Assembly: GCA_900468805.1 (NCBI GenBank)
Contig: UEIF01000066.1
Location: 1 to 33,527 of the forward strand
Direction: 5' to 3'
DNA length: 33,527 nt
Origin: Hyphomicrobiales bacterium
GTDB lineage: Bacteria > Pseudomonadota > Alphaproteobacteria > Rhizobiales > Rhizobiaceae
Shown: one piece after another, positions 13,881 through 22,131 of the stretch
How positions within the stretch are numbered: the stretch's first letter is position 1
Layout of the letters: each line of letters opens with the position of its first letter
Program-made: the position numbers and the translations under genes
Notes under the pieces: generated by a model
The model's database searches: none
Seen by the model: the letters and a program-made list of their open reading frames with translations, nothing else
What the model was told of the DNA's origin: nothing

Positions 13881-14403
13881 GCCCGCGTCTCAGAGGAGCA
13901 TGTTGAATAACCGTCGGTGGCGTTCGTGTGGCGCCTTTGCCCTAAGGCCACCTGCTCCGATCGAGATCAAAACATGTTCGCCGACGAGCCGTGCCTGCGG
14001 CCGGCGATGTCTTTGCTCATCGAGTTGTCGGTTTGGGTGGGAGATTGGCGTCCGAAGGCTTGTCGGGAAGGCTTCGTTATGAGGCCGCGCGGTGCCGGAA
14101 TGTCGACAAAGTGCACTAAGTCCTTGAAAATGAATAAGTGACGCATGAAGGCCAAAAAACTTATATATTTTTTTCGCCATCCCGAGCTGTTTGCTGAATT
14201 GAGTTTCTTTACGCGTATTTTCAGGGGTAAGTGGATCACTTATTCAGAATCAATGACTTAGCCGGAATTTCGGGCATTTTTCCCGCATTTTCCCGATTTC
14301 TTATTCATTTACAGTCGGTTAGTGAGGATGAAAGCGCCGGCGGGACAAGATCGATAGCCGATTTTCAGGACATCTCCACAGGCGAGGCCGCCCGCTCAAC
14401 GCC
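13881..14403. other. long gap after the protease operon
   Basis: No supported gene. Short open frames on both strands lack ribosome sites and motifs. The middle (about 14140-14310) is AT-rich, with TATATATTTTTTTC at 14162-14175 that could serve as a weak transcription end. This looks like the right-hand border of the lower-GC island that starts near 9.1 kb. Confidence 0.4.
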
Positions 14404-15108
14404 TCAACTCCCTCTACCCGCCCGGCCCATCGTGCCGATGCCGGCGAGGATCAGGTCGATGCCGGCGAGGAATTGTTCGCGGTCGTCATGGTCGCGCAGC
14501 TTCGTCGCCAGGTGATGGATGAAGGGATATCGTGCCGGGTCGAGCTCCGTCCAGCTGGCGGCGATGGCGTCGAGGGCGGCGGTCCTGTCCGTGCCTTGCG
14601 GCAGCAGGCGGGCATTGGCGGCATTCTGTCCGGCAACGCCGAGGATGTAATTGACCAGCGCCGAGCCGGCATTGAACAGCGCCTCTTCGGCAACGCCAAG
14701 CGCCTGCAGCCTGCCGCCGATCGCTTCGAAGATCTCCAGCATCGCCGCCTGCCACGGCTCGCGAAAAAGATGGGTGCCGACCCAGGGGTGGGCGTCGATG
14801 GCGTCAAACAGGCCGAGGGCAAAGGTGCGGATCGCCTGGCCCGGCTCGGCATCTACAGCGACATCGGTCAGGACGCGGCCGATAATGGCGTCGGTGGCGG
14901 CGGTCAGCAATTCGTTCTTGTCGGCGACATGCCAGTAGATCGCCCCGCTGCCTGTTGAAAGACGCGCCGCAAGCGCACGGAAGGTCAGGGCGCTTTCGCC
15001 CTCGGCATCGAGGATCATGATGGCCGCTTCGACGATGCGCTCCTTGGAGAGCGCGTCGGTGCGCCGTTCGCCGCGCGGGGTCCGTGTCTGCTGAGTCTTT
15101 ATTTTCAT
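14404..15108 (-). CDS. TetR/AcrR family repressor
   Basis: A 234-residue repressor if it starts at ATG 15108 (upstream in-frame ATGs at 15117 and 15144 are possible). The N-terminal helix-turn-helix (about 17-65) shows IVEAAIMILDAEGESALTF, RALAARLSTGSGAIYWHV and ADKNELL, typical of TetR. The C-terminal ligand domain resembles the tetracycline-repressor type (TetR_C). It is divergent from the TetX-like monooxygenase at 15192, with two dyads of the type TGGAAC-N3-GTTCCA in between. It therefore most likely represses itself and the monooxygenase until a small aromatic or drug-like ligand binds. The ligand is unknown. Confidence 0.9.
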   Translation of the reverse strand: MKIKTQQTRTPRGERRTDALSKERIVEAAIMILDAEGESALTFRALAARLSTGSGAIYWHVADKNELLTAATDAIIGRVLTDVAVDAEPGQAIRTFALGLFDAIDAHPWVGTHLFREPWQAAMLEIFEAIGGRLQALGVAEEALFNAGSALVNYILGVAGQNAANARLLPQGTDRTAALDAIAASWTELDPARYPFIHHLATKLRDHDDREQFLAGIDLILAGIGTMGRAGRGS

Positions 15109-15128
15109 GGGCCGCATCTTGACATGAA

Positions 15129-15169
15129 TGGAACGACGTTCCAACTACTAGCTATGGAACGCTGTTCCA
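15129..15169. promoter_or_regulatory. two TetR operator dyads
   Basis: TGGAACGACGTTCCA (15129-15143) and TGGAACGCTGTTCCA (15155-15169), both with perfect 6-7 bp arms and centres 26 bp apart. They lie between the TetR start and the monooxygenase start. Two matching palindromes in a divergent gap are strong evidence for the repressor's binding sites. Confidence 0.8.
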
Positions 15170-15191
15170 ATCGCCTTCGGAAAGGAAGACA

Positions 15192-16325
15192 ATGACTGCA
15201 ACAGTCACGATCGTCGGGGCAGGCCTCGGCGGCCTCACGCTTGCCCGCGTCCTCGCCGTCAACGGTATAAAGGCCACGATCTACGAGGCGGAGCCTTCGT
15301 CCGAGGCCCGCACACAGGGCGGCCAGCTCGATATTCACGTCCATAACGGCCAGCGGGCGCTGGAGGCTGCCGGCCTCACCGAAGCGTTCCGCGCCATCAT
15401 CCATCACGGCGCAGAGGCGGCCCGCGCGCTTGATCAGCATGGCGCGGTGCTGCTGGAGAAGGCCGATGACGGCACGCTGTCGCGGCCGGAAGTGCTGCGC
15501 GGCGATCTGCGCCGCATCCTCATCAGCTCCCTGCCTGATGGCACGATCCGGTGGGGCAAGAAACTCACCGGCGTTGAAGCGCTCGGCGCCGGCCGGCACG
15601 AACTGCGCTTTGCCGATGGCACCGGCGTCATCAGCGATCTGCTCGTCGGGGCCGATGGCGCGTGGTCGAAGGTCCGCCCGCTGCTTTCGGATGCAACGCC
15701 CGCCTATGTCGGCACGGCCTTTGTCGAGGCCTATCTCCACGATGCCGATATCAGCCACAGGGCCGCGGCGGAAGCGGTCGGCCGCGGCGCGATGTTTGCG
15801 CTGTCGCCGGGCAAGGGCATCGTCGCCCATCGCGAGGCGGGCGGCGTGCTTCACGCCTATATCCAGATGAACCGCTCGCCCGAATGGATCGACGGCATCG
15901 ACTTTTCCGACACCGCCACGGCAAAGGCCCGGATCGCCGCGGAATTCGAAGGCTGGGCGCCGGCGCTTACCGCACTGATCACCGAAAGCGATACGGCGCT
16001 CGCCCCGCGCCTGATCCATGCGCTGCCGGATGCGCACCGCTGGCCGCGTCTACCTGGCGTGACGCTCATCGGCGACGCCGCCCACCTGATGGCGCCATCA
16101 GGCGAGGGAGCAAACCTTGCCATGTTCGACGGCGCGGAGCTCGCAAAGGCAATCGCCGCGCAGCCCGACAAGATCGAAGCGGCGCTTGCCGCCTATGAAG
16201 AGCCGATGTTTGCCCGCAGCGCCACCGAGGCGGAAGGCGCTCGCTTTATCCTGGACCTCTGCGTCGGCGAGCGCGCACCCTATGGGCTGGTCGATTTCCT
16301 GGCCGGCAAGCTCGGGCAGGGATGA
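15192..16325 (+). CDS. FAD-dependent monooxygenase, TetX-like
   Basis: A 377-residue group A flavin monooxygenase with a good ribosome site (GGAAAGGAAG). It has the dinucleotide-binding GAGLGG (9-14), the conserved Arg in VLRGDLRR (103), GADGAWSKVR (153-162) and the FAD ribityl motif IGDAAHLMAP with Gly294 and Asp295. Overall layout and length resemble the TetX branch, but the loop after HLMAP (SGEGANLAMFDG) differs from classical TetX, so tetracycline inactivation should not be assumed. The substrate is probably an aromatic or polyketide-like compound. It is controlled by the divergent TetR protein. It ends 138 bases before the hydrolase at 16464. Confidence 0.88.
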   Translation: MTATVTIVGAGLGGLTLARVLAVNGIKATIYEAEPSSEARTQGGQLDIHVHNGQRALEAAGLTEAFRAIIHHGAEAARALDQHGAVLLEKADDGTLSRPEVLRGDLRRILISSLPDGTIRWGKKLTGVEALGAGRHELRFADGTGVISDLLVGADGAWSKVRPLLSDATPAYVGTAFVEAYLHDADISHRAAAEAVGRGAMFALSPGKGIVAHREAGGVLHAYIQMNRSPEWIDGIDFSDTATAKARIAAEFEGWAPALTALITESDTALAPRLIHALPDAHRWPRLPGVTLIGDAAHLMAPSGEGANLAMFDGAELAKAIAAQPDKIEAALAAYEEPMFARSATEAEGARFILDLCVGERAPYGLVDFLAGKLGQG

Positions 16326-16463
16326 GGGGCTGAGCCCGCACCGCCGGCTGCCTTGATGGCGGCAGCAATCGAGCCGAACCAAACGGCCTCACTCTTCCCG
16401 GCAAAGCGGTGGTTCGGTAGAGTGGCCGAACGCGCGCCAGATCATCTCACCCGGAGGCTCACT

Positions 16464-17045
16464 ATGGCCGAGGTCTTGTTGTTCCACCACGCACAGGGGC
16501 TGACCCCGGGCGTGCGTGCCTTCGCCGACGATATCAGGGCTGCCGGTCATATCGTGCACACGCCTGACCTCTTCGACGGACGCACCTTCCAGAGCATCGA
16601 TCAGGGTCTCGCCTTTATCGGCGAGACAGGATTCGACGCCATGCGGGAGCGCGGCGTCCGCTTCGCCGACGGATTGCCTGCGGGTGTCGTCTATGCCGGG
16701 TTCTCGTTCGGTGTGCTGCCGGCGCAGAAGCTGGCGCAGACACGGGCAGGGGCCCGCGGAGCCCTGCTTTTCTACTCCTGCCTGCCGATCAGCGGCGAGT
16801 GGGCTTTCGGACCCTGGCCGGAGGGCGTTGCGGTGCAGATTCACGGCATGGACAAGGACCCGGTCTTCGTCGGCGAGGGCGATATCGACGCCGCCCGCGA
16901 AATCGTCGAGACGGTCGATGACGCGGAGCTTTTCCTGTATCCCGGCGATCAGCACTATTTCGCCGACAGCTCGCTCCCGTCCTATGATGCGGATGCCACA
17001 GCGCTGCTCACGATCAGGGTGCGCGCGTTTCTGGATCGCGTTTGA
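16464..17045 (+). CDS. dienelactone hydrolase family protein
   Basis: A 193-residue cytoplasmic alpha/beta hydrolase starting at ATG 16464, six bases after GGAGG. It follows the dienelactone hydrolase plan: nucleophile turn GFSFG with Ser81 where classical members have Cys, acid in GMDKDP (Asp130 or Asp132), and His164 in GDQHYF. The Ser for Cys change is common in the wider family. The substrate is unknown. It lies downstream of the TetX-like gene in the same direction, so the two might act on the same compound (ring oxidation, then lactone or ester hydrolysis), but the 138-nt gap leaves co-transcription open. Confidence 0.85.
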   Translation: MAEVLLFHHAQGLTPGVRAFADDIRAAGHIVHTPDLFDGRTFQSIDQGLAFIGETGFDAMRERGVRFADGLPAGVVYAGFSFGVLPAQKLAQTRAGARGALLFYSCLPISGEWAFGPWPEGVAVQIHGMDKDPVFVGEGDIDAAREIVETVDDAELFLYPGDQHYFADSSLPSYDADATALLTIRVRAFLDRV

Positions 17046-17139
17046 TCCATTCCGTGAGATCGGCAGGCATGGACGGGGAAGGCGTTCGTCAGGCCGGGTG
17101 ACAGGCAGCAATTGACCTGCCAGGGCGAAGATGTAGCCT

Positions 17140-17670
17140 GTGTCCATGCACGACACGCTGATCGAATATGCCGATCTCATTTCGCTGCTGACGGCCGTCG
17201 GCACCTTCGTCGCGATCGTCGCCGGCGTCGTCGAGCTCATCAAGGTGCGCCGCGACCATGTCAAGGAGAAGGAGCAGGAGTTCAACAGCTCCTACCTAAC
17301 GATCAGCGATGCCTATCACCGGCTGCTCGAACTCTCCGTCGAATATCCCCATCTCGGCATCTTTCCCTGGCAGGAAGAACCCGCCGACCTCTCAGCCGAC
17401 GACCTCGTCAGGCGCGACATTTTCTACGAGATGATGATCTCGATCTTCGAGCGCGCCTATCTGGAGCGGCACAAGACGCCCGAGATATCGGAGCATTTCT
17501 GGCCGGGCTGGGAGACGTTCCTGCGCCGGCAGATCGAGAAGCCATCATTTCGGAAATATTGGGGGATTTTTGAAGGCGAGGGTGCGTTCGGGGCCTATGA
17601 CCGGCGGTTCGAGGCGTTTGCGAAAGGGCTGGACGGCGGGCAGCGGACCGGTGGTCGGGCCGGAGCATGA
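17140..17670 (+). CDS. small membrane-anchored hypothetical protein
   Basis: A 176-residue protein starting at GTG 17140 (ATG 17146 is equally possible). A single membrane helix (about 12-34, LISLLTAVGTFVAIVAGVV) is followed by a charged stretch (KVRRDHVKEKEQEF) and a mainly helical domain rich in aromatic and acidic residues (SIFERAYLERHK, FWPGWETFLRRQI). The order suggests an N-terminal anchor with a cytoplasmic domain. I do not recognise a named family. It is convergent with the SDR gene, with a strong hairpin between them. Confidence 0.7.
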   Translation: MSMHDTLIEYADLISLLTAVGTFVAIVAGVVELIKVRRDHVKEKEQEFNSSYLTISDAYHRLLELSVEYPHLGIFPWQEEPADLSADDLVRRDIFYEMMISIFERAYLERHKTPEISEHFWPGWETFLRRQIEKPSFRKYWGIFEGEGAFGAYDRRFEAFAKGLDGGQRTGGRAGA

Positions 17671-17672
17671 CG

Positions 17673-17700
17673 GGAGGGGCGCAATCGGCTGCGCCCCTCC
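17673..17700. terminator. bidirectional hairpin between convergent genes
   Basis: Perfect 11-bp stem GGAGGGGCGCA / TGCGCCCCTCC with a 6-nt loop, between two converging stop codons (17670 and 17711). There is no T-tract, but the position and strength suit a two-way terminator. Confidence 0.65.
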
Positions 17701-17710
17701 GCTCGGGTCG

Positions 17711-18457
17711 TCAGCGAGCGCTGTCGATGATTGCGCCGCCATCAGGGGTGAGGCTGTAGCCCGTGATGAACTGCGAATCCCTGCTGGCAAGGAACAGGAC
17801 CACCGGGGCAATGTCGTCTTCCGGCGAGCCGAAACGCGCAAGCGCATTGGCTGGCGGCGGGACATCCTTTTGCGCAGCGCCCCAGGTGTCGGCGATCGGC
17901 AGGACATTGTTCACGGTGATCTTGTCGGCACCCCATTCGCGCGCCGCCGTGCGGGTCAGCGCGCGCACGGCCTCCTTGGCCATGTTGTAGGGGCCATAAC
18001 CGACCAATCCGACGGTACCGGCCATCGAACCGAAGTTGATGATCCGGCCTTCGCCGCTTTCCTTCAGGTGAGGATAGCAAGCCTGCATGAAGCGCAGATA
18101 GGCGATCGGCCCTGTGTCGAAGTTGCGTTGCAGCTGCCCGGCCGAGAGATCGATGATCGAAGACAGGACCGCAGAACCATCGAAGGCATTGTTCACGAGA
18201 ATGTCGATGCGACCGTAGGTAGCGACAATCTTGTCTACCGCAGCCGTGATCTGGTCGGCCTTACCGACGTCGCAGACGACGCCGAGTGCCGTGCCGCCGG
18301 CTTCGACGATCTCGGCGACAGCGCGTTCGACGCCTTCGGGCGTGCGCGAAAGAACCGCGACCTTCGCGCCTTCGGCCGCAAGCAGCTTTGCGGTGGCGCG
18401 GCCAATGCCGCGGCTTGCGCCGGTGACGATGGCAGTTTTTCCATTGAGTCGACCCAT
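17711..18457 (-). CDS. short-chain dehydrogenase/reductase (SDR)
   Basis: A 248-residue NAD(P)-dependent classical SDR. Cofactor motif TGASRGIG (12-19), NNA (89-91), catalytic Ser144 (INFGSMAG), and Tyr157 and Lys161 in GPYNMAK. The C-terminus (LTPDGG) is typical of 3-oxoacyl reductase-like members. The start at ATG 18457 has AAGGAG upstream. It is the second gene of a DoxX-SDR unit (35-nt gap) divergent from an HxlR regulator, an arrangement common for stress- or quinone-inducible reductases. The actual substrate is not predictable here. Confidence 0.92.
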   Translation of the reverse strand: MGRLNGKTAIVTGASRGIGRATAKLLAAEGAKVAVLSRTPEGVERAVAEIVEAGGTALGVVCDVGKADQITAAVDKIVATYGRIDILVNNAFDGSAVLSSIIDLSAGQLQRNFDTGPIAYLRFMQACYPHLKESGEGRIINFGSMAGTVGLVGYGPYNMAKEAVRALTRTAAREWGADKITVNNVLPIADTWGAAQKDVPPPANALARFGSPEDDIAPVVLFLASRDSQFITGYSLTPDGGAIIDSAR

Positions 18458-18492
18458 TTCTATCTCCTTGATTTGGATTGGGCTATCGGGCG

Positions 18493-18885
18493 TCAGCGCG
18501 CTGCCGCCTGCAGGTAGGGGGAGGGTATGTCGCGGGCGTCGTTCTGCGTCATGAAGGAGGTGGCCAGCAGCGCCAGGCCGATCGCCGCCGGGAGAGCGCC
18601 GGCGGGTTTCCGGACACCGATATGGGCGAGGCCCGACAGCAGCAGGTGAAAGAAGATGCCGGCATAGGCGAGATCGCTGAGCGGCACGCTGATGCGTGAA
18701 AGGATCGCGACCGGGCCGAGAACCTTGATGACGATCATGAACGGAACGAGATAGGGAGCCTTGTATCCAAGCTCCGCCAGCACCCCGCGAACCCAGTCGC
18801 CCCTGGTGACATAGATGCAGGCCGAAGCGAGGTAGAGCACGGATAGAAGGGCCGTGCTGATCCAGTACAGGTAAAATTCAGTCAT
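18493..18885 (-). CDS. DoxX-like four-helix membrane protein
   Basis: A 130-residue inner-membrane protein with four hydrophobic segments and the DoxX_2-type pattern: LGYKAPYLVPFMIVIKVLGP in the middle, then DLAYAGIFFHLLLSGLAHI. Family members are small quinone- or redox-associated membrane proteins with no firm biochemical role. It is first in the unit with the SDR gene, reading away from the HxlR gene. The promoter should lie at 18886-19011, next to the HxlR operator. Confidence 0.85.
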   Translation of the reverse strand: MTEFYLYWISTALLSVLYLASACIYVTRGDWVRGVLAELGYKAPYLVPFMIVIKVLGPVAILSRISVPLSDLAYAGIFFHLLLSGLAHIGVRKPAGALPAAIGLALLATSFMTQNDARDIPSPYLQAAAR

Positions 18886-19011
18886 AGGTTCATCCCTGTC
18901 ACTGCCCGCGCAGCAACATTCCTCTCGTCGAGTCTGTCGGTTTTTCTTGAGAGGCGCTTTTACCGCGCTCCCTTGTGCATGCCGGGAAAATGTCGTCTGA
19001 GATCTATATTT

Positions 19012-19033
19012 GCAAGTAGGATGAATTACTTGC
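19012..19033. promoter_or_regulatory. HxlR-type operator dyad
   Basis: GCAAGTA (19012-19018) and TACTTGC (19027-19033) are perfect 7-bp arms with an 8-nt spacer. The site lies 7 bases before the HxlR start and within the divergent gap shared with DoxX-SDR. It fits autoregulation plus control of the divergent unit. Confidence 0.65.
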
Positions 19034-19040
19034 GGTTAGT

Positions 19041-19421
19041 ATGGAAAAGCAGACCATGGCCGAAGACGAAGTCAATATGCATGAGGAGATGCGGCGGGCG
19101 TTCGCCCTGCTTTCCGGCAAATGGAAGCTGGAAATCATGTGGCTGCTCAATCAGCGGGTCTACCGGTTCGGCGAATTGCGCAAGGCTATTCCCGGCATCA
19201 CCCAGCACATGCTGACTGCGCAACTGCGCGAGCTCGAAGCAGACGGGCTGGTGTCCCGCACCGTCTTTGCCGAGGTTCCTCCGCGCGTCGAATATGAGAT
19301 CACGCAAAAGGCCCGCGGGCTCGGCCCCACGATGGAGGCGTTGACGGCCTGGTGGACGGAGCATGGGAAAAGCGTGCCGGCGAGACCGAGCGCGCGCGGC
19401 CGCAAAACCGGAGACAGCTGA
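19041..19421 (+). CDS. HxlR family winged-helix regulator
   Basis: A 126-residue regulator. It contains the HxlR hallmark near the N-terminus (FALLSGKWKLEIMWLL), then RFGELRKAIPGITQHMLTAQ and LREL, with the wing VPPRVEYEIT. There is no Cys in the N-terminal part, unlike some aldehyde- or redox-sensing members, so the signal is open. The start at ATG 19041 has a poor ribosome site; ATG 19056 (GGAAAAG upstream) is an alternative. It is divergent from DoxX-SDR with a clear dyad between, so it is the likely repressor of those genes. Confidence 0.88.
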   Translation: MEKQTMAEDEVNMHEEMRRAFALLSGKWKLEIMWLLNQRVYRFGELRKAIPGITQHMLTAQLRELEADGLVSRTVFAEVPPRVEYEITQKARGLGPTMEALTAWWTEHGKSVPARPSARGRKTGDS

Positions 19422-19817
19422 AACGAGCGATAGCTGGATTGCCCTTGGGCCGAGCGGCAAAACGCTTTCTCCCACCGTCGATCCCTTCGAACGGTTCAGC
19501 ATTCGATGGAACGCTGCTCCGGCCTGGCTGCAGCCGCAAGGAACTGGTTTCATTGCCTGTTTTAACCGCATGCGGCTCATCGAGAGAGATGACCGGGAGG
19601 GTGATCTGCGGCCGGCCGCCACTCCCCCAAACGTAAGTTTGGATTACGGAGGCCTGAGGGCGGCTGTAGGTGTTGAGGGCCGCCACTCGAGAAGCGCTCG
19701 AAAACGGAAACGTCCGCAAGCACAGGTTCGAGCGCCGGATCCATGGCGGCATGCAACATCAGCGTGCTGCCGAATGGAGAGTGACAGGCTGGTGTCCACA
19801 CAACACAGGAGCGCGTC
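19422..19817. other. gap between HxlR and MBL genes
   Basis: Several overlapping open frames exist on both strands, but none has a ribosome site with a recognisable product. The sequence is as GC-rich as coding DNA, so a decayed gene is possible. No repeat or hairpin stands out apart from the AGGAG site of the next gene at its end. Confidence 0.35.
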
Positions 19818-20786
19818 ATGTCGCAATCAGAAACAAAAACTCGTCCCTCGGGTTCACAGCAGACAAATATGCCCTCGCAGAACACCTCGCAGTCCGGTGC
19901 ACCGGCATCCGGCGAGCTGGTTCCGTCGCGCTACGCGCTTGATATCGGCGATATCGAGGTGCTGGTGGTCAGCGATGGCGTGCTGCCGCTGCCAACCGCG
20001 ATGTTGGGACACAATGCCGAACCGGCCGTCCGCGCCGCCTGGCTCGGCGACATGTTCCTGCCGCCGGACGCTTTCGACTGGTCGCTGAACGTGGTCGTGG
20101 TGCGCAGCGGCAAGCAGACCATCCTCGTCGACGCCGGGCTCGGGATCGACCCGGACCTGAATTTGCCGCGGGCCGGCCAGTTGATCAAGCGGCTGGAAGC
20201 CGCAGGCATCGATCTGGCATCGGTGACAGACGTGGTGCTGACCCACATGCACATGGACCATGTCGGCGGGCTGCTCGTCGAAGGGGTGAAGGAGCGGCTG
20301 CGTCCCGACTTGCGCATCCACGTGGCTGCCGCCGAGGTCAAATTCTGGGAGTCGCCCGATTTCTCCCACGTCTCCATGCCGCCGGGCTTTCCGGATGCGC
20401 TCCGGGCGGCCGCCAAGCGCTTTGCCGATGAGTATAAAGGCCAGCTACGGCTGTTCGATGAGGAATACGAGGTGGCGCCGGGCGTGGTCGTCACCCGCAC
20501 CGGCGGCCATACCCCCGGGCATAGCGTGGTGCGCGTGGCATCCGGCGGCGACAAGCTGATGTTTGCCGGCGACGCCGTGTTTGCAGTCGGGTTCGAACAT
20601 CCCGACTGGTTCAACGGTTTCGAACACGACCCCGAGGAGGCGGTCCGCGTCCGTATCCGGCTTCTGCGCGAGCTGGCGGCGACCGGCGAATTGCTGGTGG
20701 CCACTCATCTGCCGTTCCCCTCCATCGGCCATGTGGCAGTCGACGGCGAAGCCTTTCGCTGGGTGCCGATCTTCTGGGACTACTGA
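19818..20786 (+). CDS. metallo-beta-lactamase-fold hydrolase
   Basis: A 322-residue metal-dependent hydrolase starting at ATG 19818 with AGGAG six bases upstream. Metal motif THMHMDH gives His143, His145, Asp147 and His148; further ligands are His231 (GGHTPGH), Asp252 (AGDAVF) and His297 (ATHLPFPSIGH). This pattern is shared with quorum-quenching lactonases and related esterases of the MBL fold; the specific substrate cannot be told. The N-terminus (about 1-35) is polar, rich in Ser, Gln and Thr, with no signal peptide. It is separated from HxlR by 396 bases and ends in a strong hairpin shared with the convergent Nudix gene. Confidence 0.9.
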   Translation: MSQSETKTRPSGSQQTNMPSQNTSQSGAPASGELVPSRYALDIGDIEVLVVSDGVLPLPTAMLGHNAEPAVRAAWLGDMFLPPDAFDWSLNVVVVRSGKQTILVDAGLGIDPDLNLPRAGQLIKRLEAAGIDLASVTDVVLTHMHMDHVGGLLVEGVKERLRPDLRIHVAAAEVKFWESPDFSHVSMPPGFPDALRAAAKRFADEYKGQLRLFDEEYEVAPGVVVTRTGGHTPGHSVVRVASGGDKLMFAGDAVFAVGFEHPDWFNGFEHDPEEAVRVRIRLLRELAATGELLVATHLPFPSIGHVAVDGEAFRWVPIFWDY

Positions 20787-20808
20787 CCGCTACCGGTTGT
20801 CACGCCAT

Positions 20809-20839
20809 GCCTCTTGCCGGGTGCCTCCCGGCAAGAGGC
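20809..20839. terminator. bidirectional terminator hairpin
   Basis: Perfect 13-bp stem GCCTCTTGCCGGG / CCCGGCAAGAGGC with a 5-nt loop, between the convergent stops of the MBL (20786) and Nudix (20849) genes. Confidence 0.75.
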
Positions 20840-20848
20840 TGTACGGCA

Positions 20849-21322
20849 TCAATCCGGCATCTGGATAAGGTGCCTGTCCGTCCGGTAGCTTCCGCGCGCC
20901 ACCGCATCTCTCACCACAAAAGGCCGCAGGTCCAGGCCGGCGAGTGACGATAGCGGCAGCCAATATTGTTTCAGGTGCGTCTCGCGGCTGACGACGTCAT
21001 GGCGATCCAGCGACACGAGGAAATAGTGTTCGGCCTGCTGGATGATCCGGCCGCGATAGCGGAAATGGTTCTCGACGCAGAAGAGGTAACGTGCCTCTGT
21101 CACCCTGGCATTCGTCTCCTCCTCGAATTCCCTGCGCAGCCGCGTCTCGAACGTATCGCCGATCTCATATTCGCCGCCGATGAAGGCATAGCAGGAGGAT
21201 GGATCGTCGGCGGGCTGCTGAACCAGCAGTTTTCCGTCCTCCACCACGATGCCCGCAACCCTGATCCTCGGGATCTGCCTCGATGCCACGGCCTGAAAGA
21301 AGCGATCCTGACTGGATTCCAT
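20849..21322 (-). CDS. Nudix hydrolase domain protein
   Basis: A 157-residue protein with ribosome site GGAGGGG four bases before ATG 21322. The Nudix box lies at about 50-74 (GEYEIGDTFETRLRREFEEE): the core REFEEE metal-binding part is intact, but the upstream Glu is Asp56 and the usual Gly after the core is Asn71. Family members hydrolyse nucleoside diphosphate derivatives. The N-terminal half (IRVAGIVVEDGKLLVQQ) resembles the ADP-sugar/NTP group. The substrate is unknown. Confidence 0.87.
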   Translation of the reverse strand: MESSQDRFFQAVASRQIPRIRVAGIVVEDGKLLVQQPADDPSSCYAFIGGEYEIGDTFETRLRREFEEETNARVTEARYLFCVENHFRYRGRIIQQAEHYFLVSLDRHDVVSRETHLKQYWLPLSSLAGLDLRPFVVRDAVARGSYRTDRHLIQMPD

Positions 21323-21650
21323 GTTTCCCCTCCAAATGGATAGAGCCCATCCTCCGACAGGCAGCGCACACCATCAACTCCATGACACAAATCCGCTACC
21401 AAAGACTGTGCCATTCCCACGCAGGCCAAGTTGCACACTACGGAAACTCCCCGGCAGGATGGCCTAAATGATGGCGTCCGCAAGATAAAATCTACCAGTG
21501 AGGTCCGGCGCAATTCTTGCAATCATCAGGGGTGGTGGAGCCGTTATTGTCGCGATAAGATCAAGCCGATCTCGCGTGGGGCCTCCACTTGGAACTTGTT
21601 GCAGGCCCAACGTATTGTCTAGGCGTTGTTCTACCGATCGAGGAATAAAG
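21323..21650. other. gap upstream of a small gene, holding a dispersed 14-mer
   Basis: No supported gene. CCGTTATTGTCGCG at 21541-21554 is identical to 5779-5792. Open frames on both strands lack ribosome sites. The promoter for the small gene at 21651 should lie near the right end. Confidence 0.4.
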
Positions 21651-21881
21651 ATGTCTTCAGAATCCACGCGTCTCACATCCGAGGCCATTACACTGTCGGC
21701 CGCGGCCGTTCTGAACTCACTCATCTCCGCTCTTGGCAATAAGGGCCTGCTTTCCCCCGAAGAAGAGCGGGAAGTTTATCGCGCCGCCGCCGAGTTGATC
21801 GAAGAGGCTTCCGGCGACGACGAGGACGGAACCTACGAGCTGGCGCGTGAGCTGATCGAACTCAGGCTTGCCGATATCTAG
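21651..21881 (+). CDS. small acidic hypothetical protein
   Basis: A 76-residue protein with a good ribosome site (GAGGAA five bases before ATG 21651). It is helical and acidic (SPEEEREVYRAAAELIEEAS, GDDEDGTYELARELIELR), with no export signal and no Cys. I do not recognise the family; it looks like a rhizobial small cytoplasmic protein. Its TAG stop forms part of the left end of the intergenic repeat at 21878-21987. Confidence 0.65.
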   Translation: MSSESTRLTSEAITLSAAAVLNSLISALGNKGLLSPEEEREVYRAAAELIEEASGDDEDGTYELARELIELRLADI

Positions 21882-21987
21882 AGCTTTTCCGGCGAAAACG
21901 GACTCGCCTTCAATGCTCTAGCTTATTGTTTTCTCAGCAATTCCGGATGCAAAACCGGTTCTCACTGTTGATGGAATTGCTCTAGTG
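21878..21987. repeat. RIME-like rhizobial intergenic mosaic repeat
   Basis: Two successive palindromic units share CTAGAGC/GCTCTAG ends: 21878-21921, and a second one reaching 21987 with GCAATTCC (21937-21944) against GGAATTGC (21975-21982). The words AGAGCNTTTCCGG, CCGGTTCTCACT and GGAATTGCTCTAG are typical of the intergenic mosaic elements known in Rhizobium and relatives. It probably acts as a structured 3' end for the small gene. Confidence 0.65.
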
Positions 21988-22131
21988 GATTGATCGGGCA
22001 GCGCGAGAAATGAGTGTTCATGCGCACCCCAAAAACCGATTGCGGATTGAAACCAGTCAAGCTATTCTGCAGCTGATTGTATCGTGCAATCAGAGCCGCC
22101 GTGGCGCGGCGTCTGGGAGGAGGAAAAGGGC

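Noticed and set aside
19300..19885. Minus-strand frames between HxlR and the MBL gene as genes
   Set aside because: No ribosome site or recognisable motif, and they overlap the ends of two good plus-strand genes.
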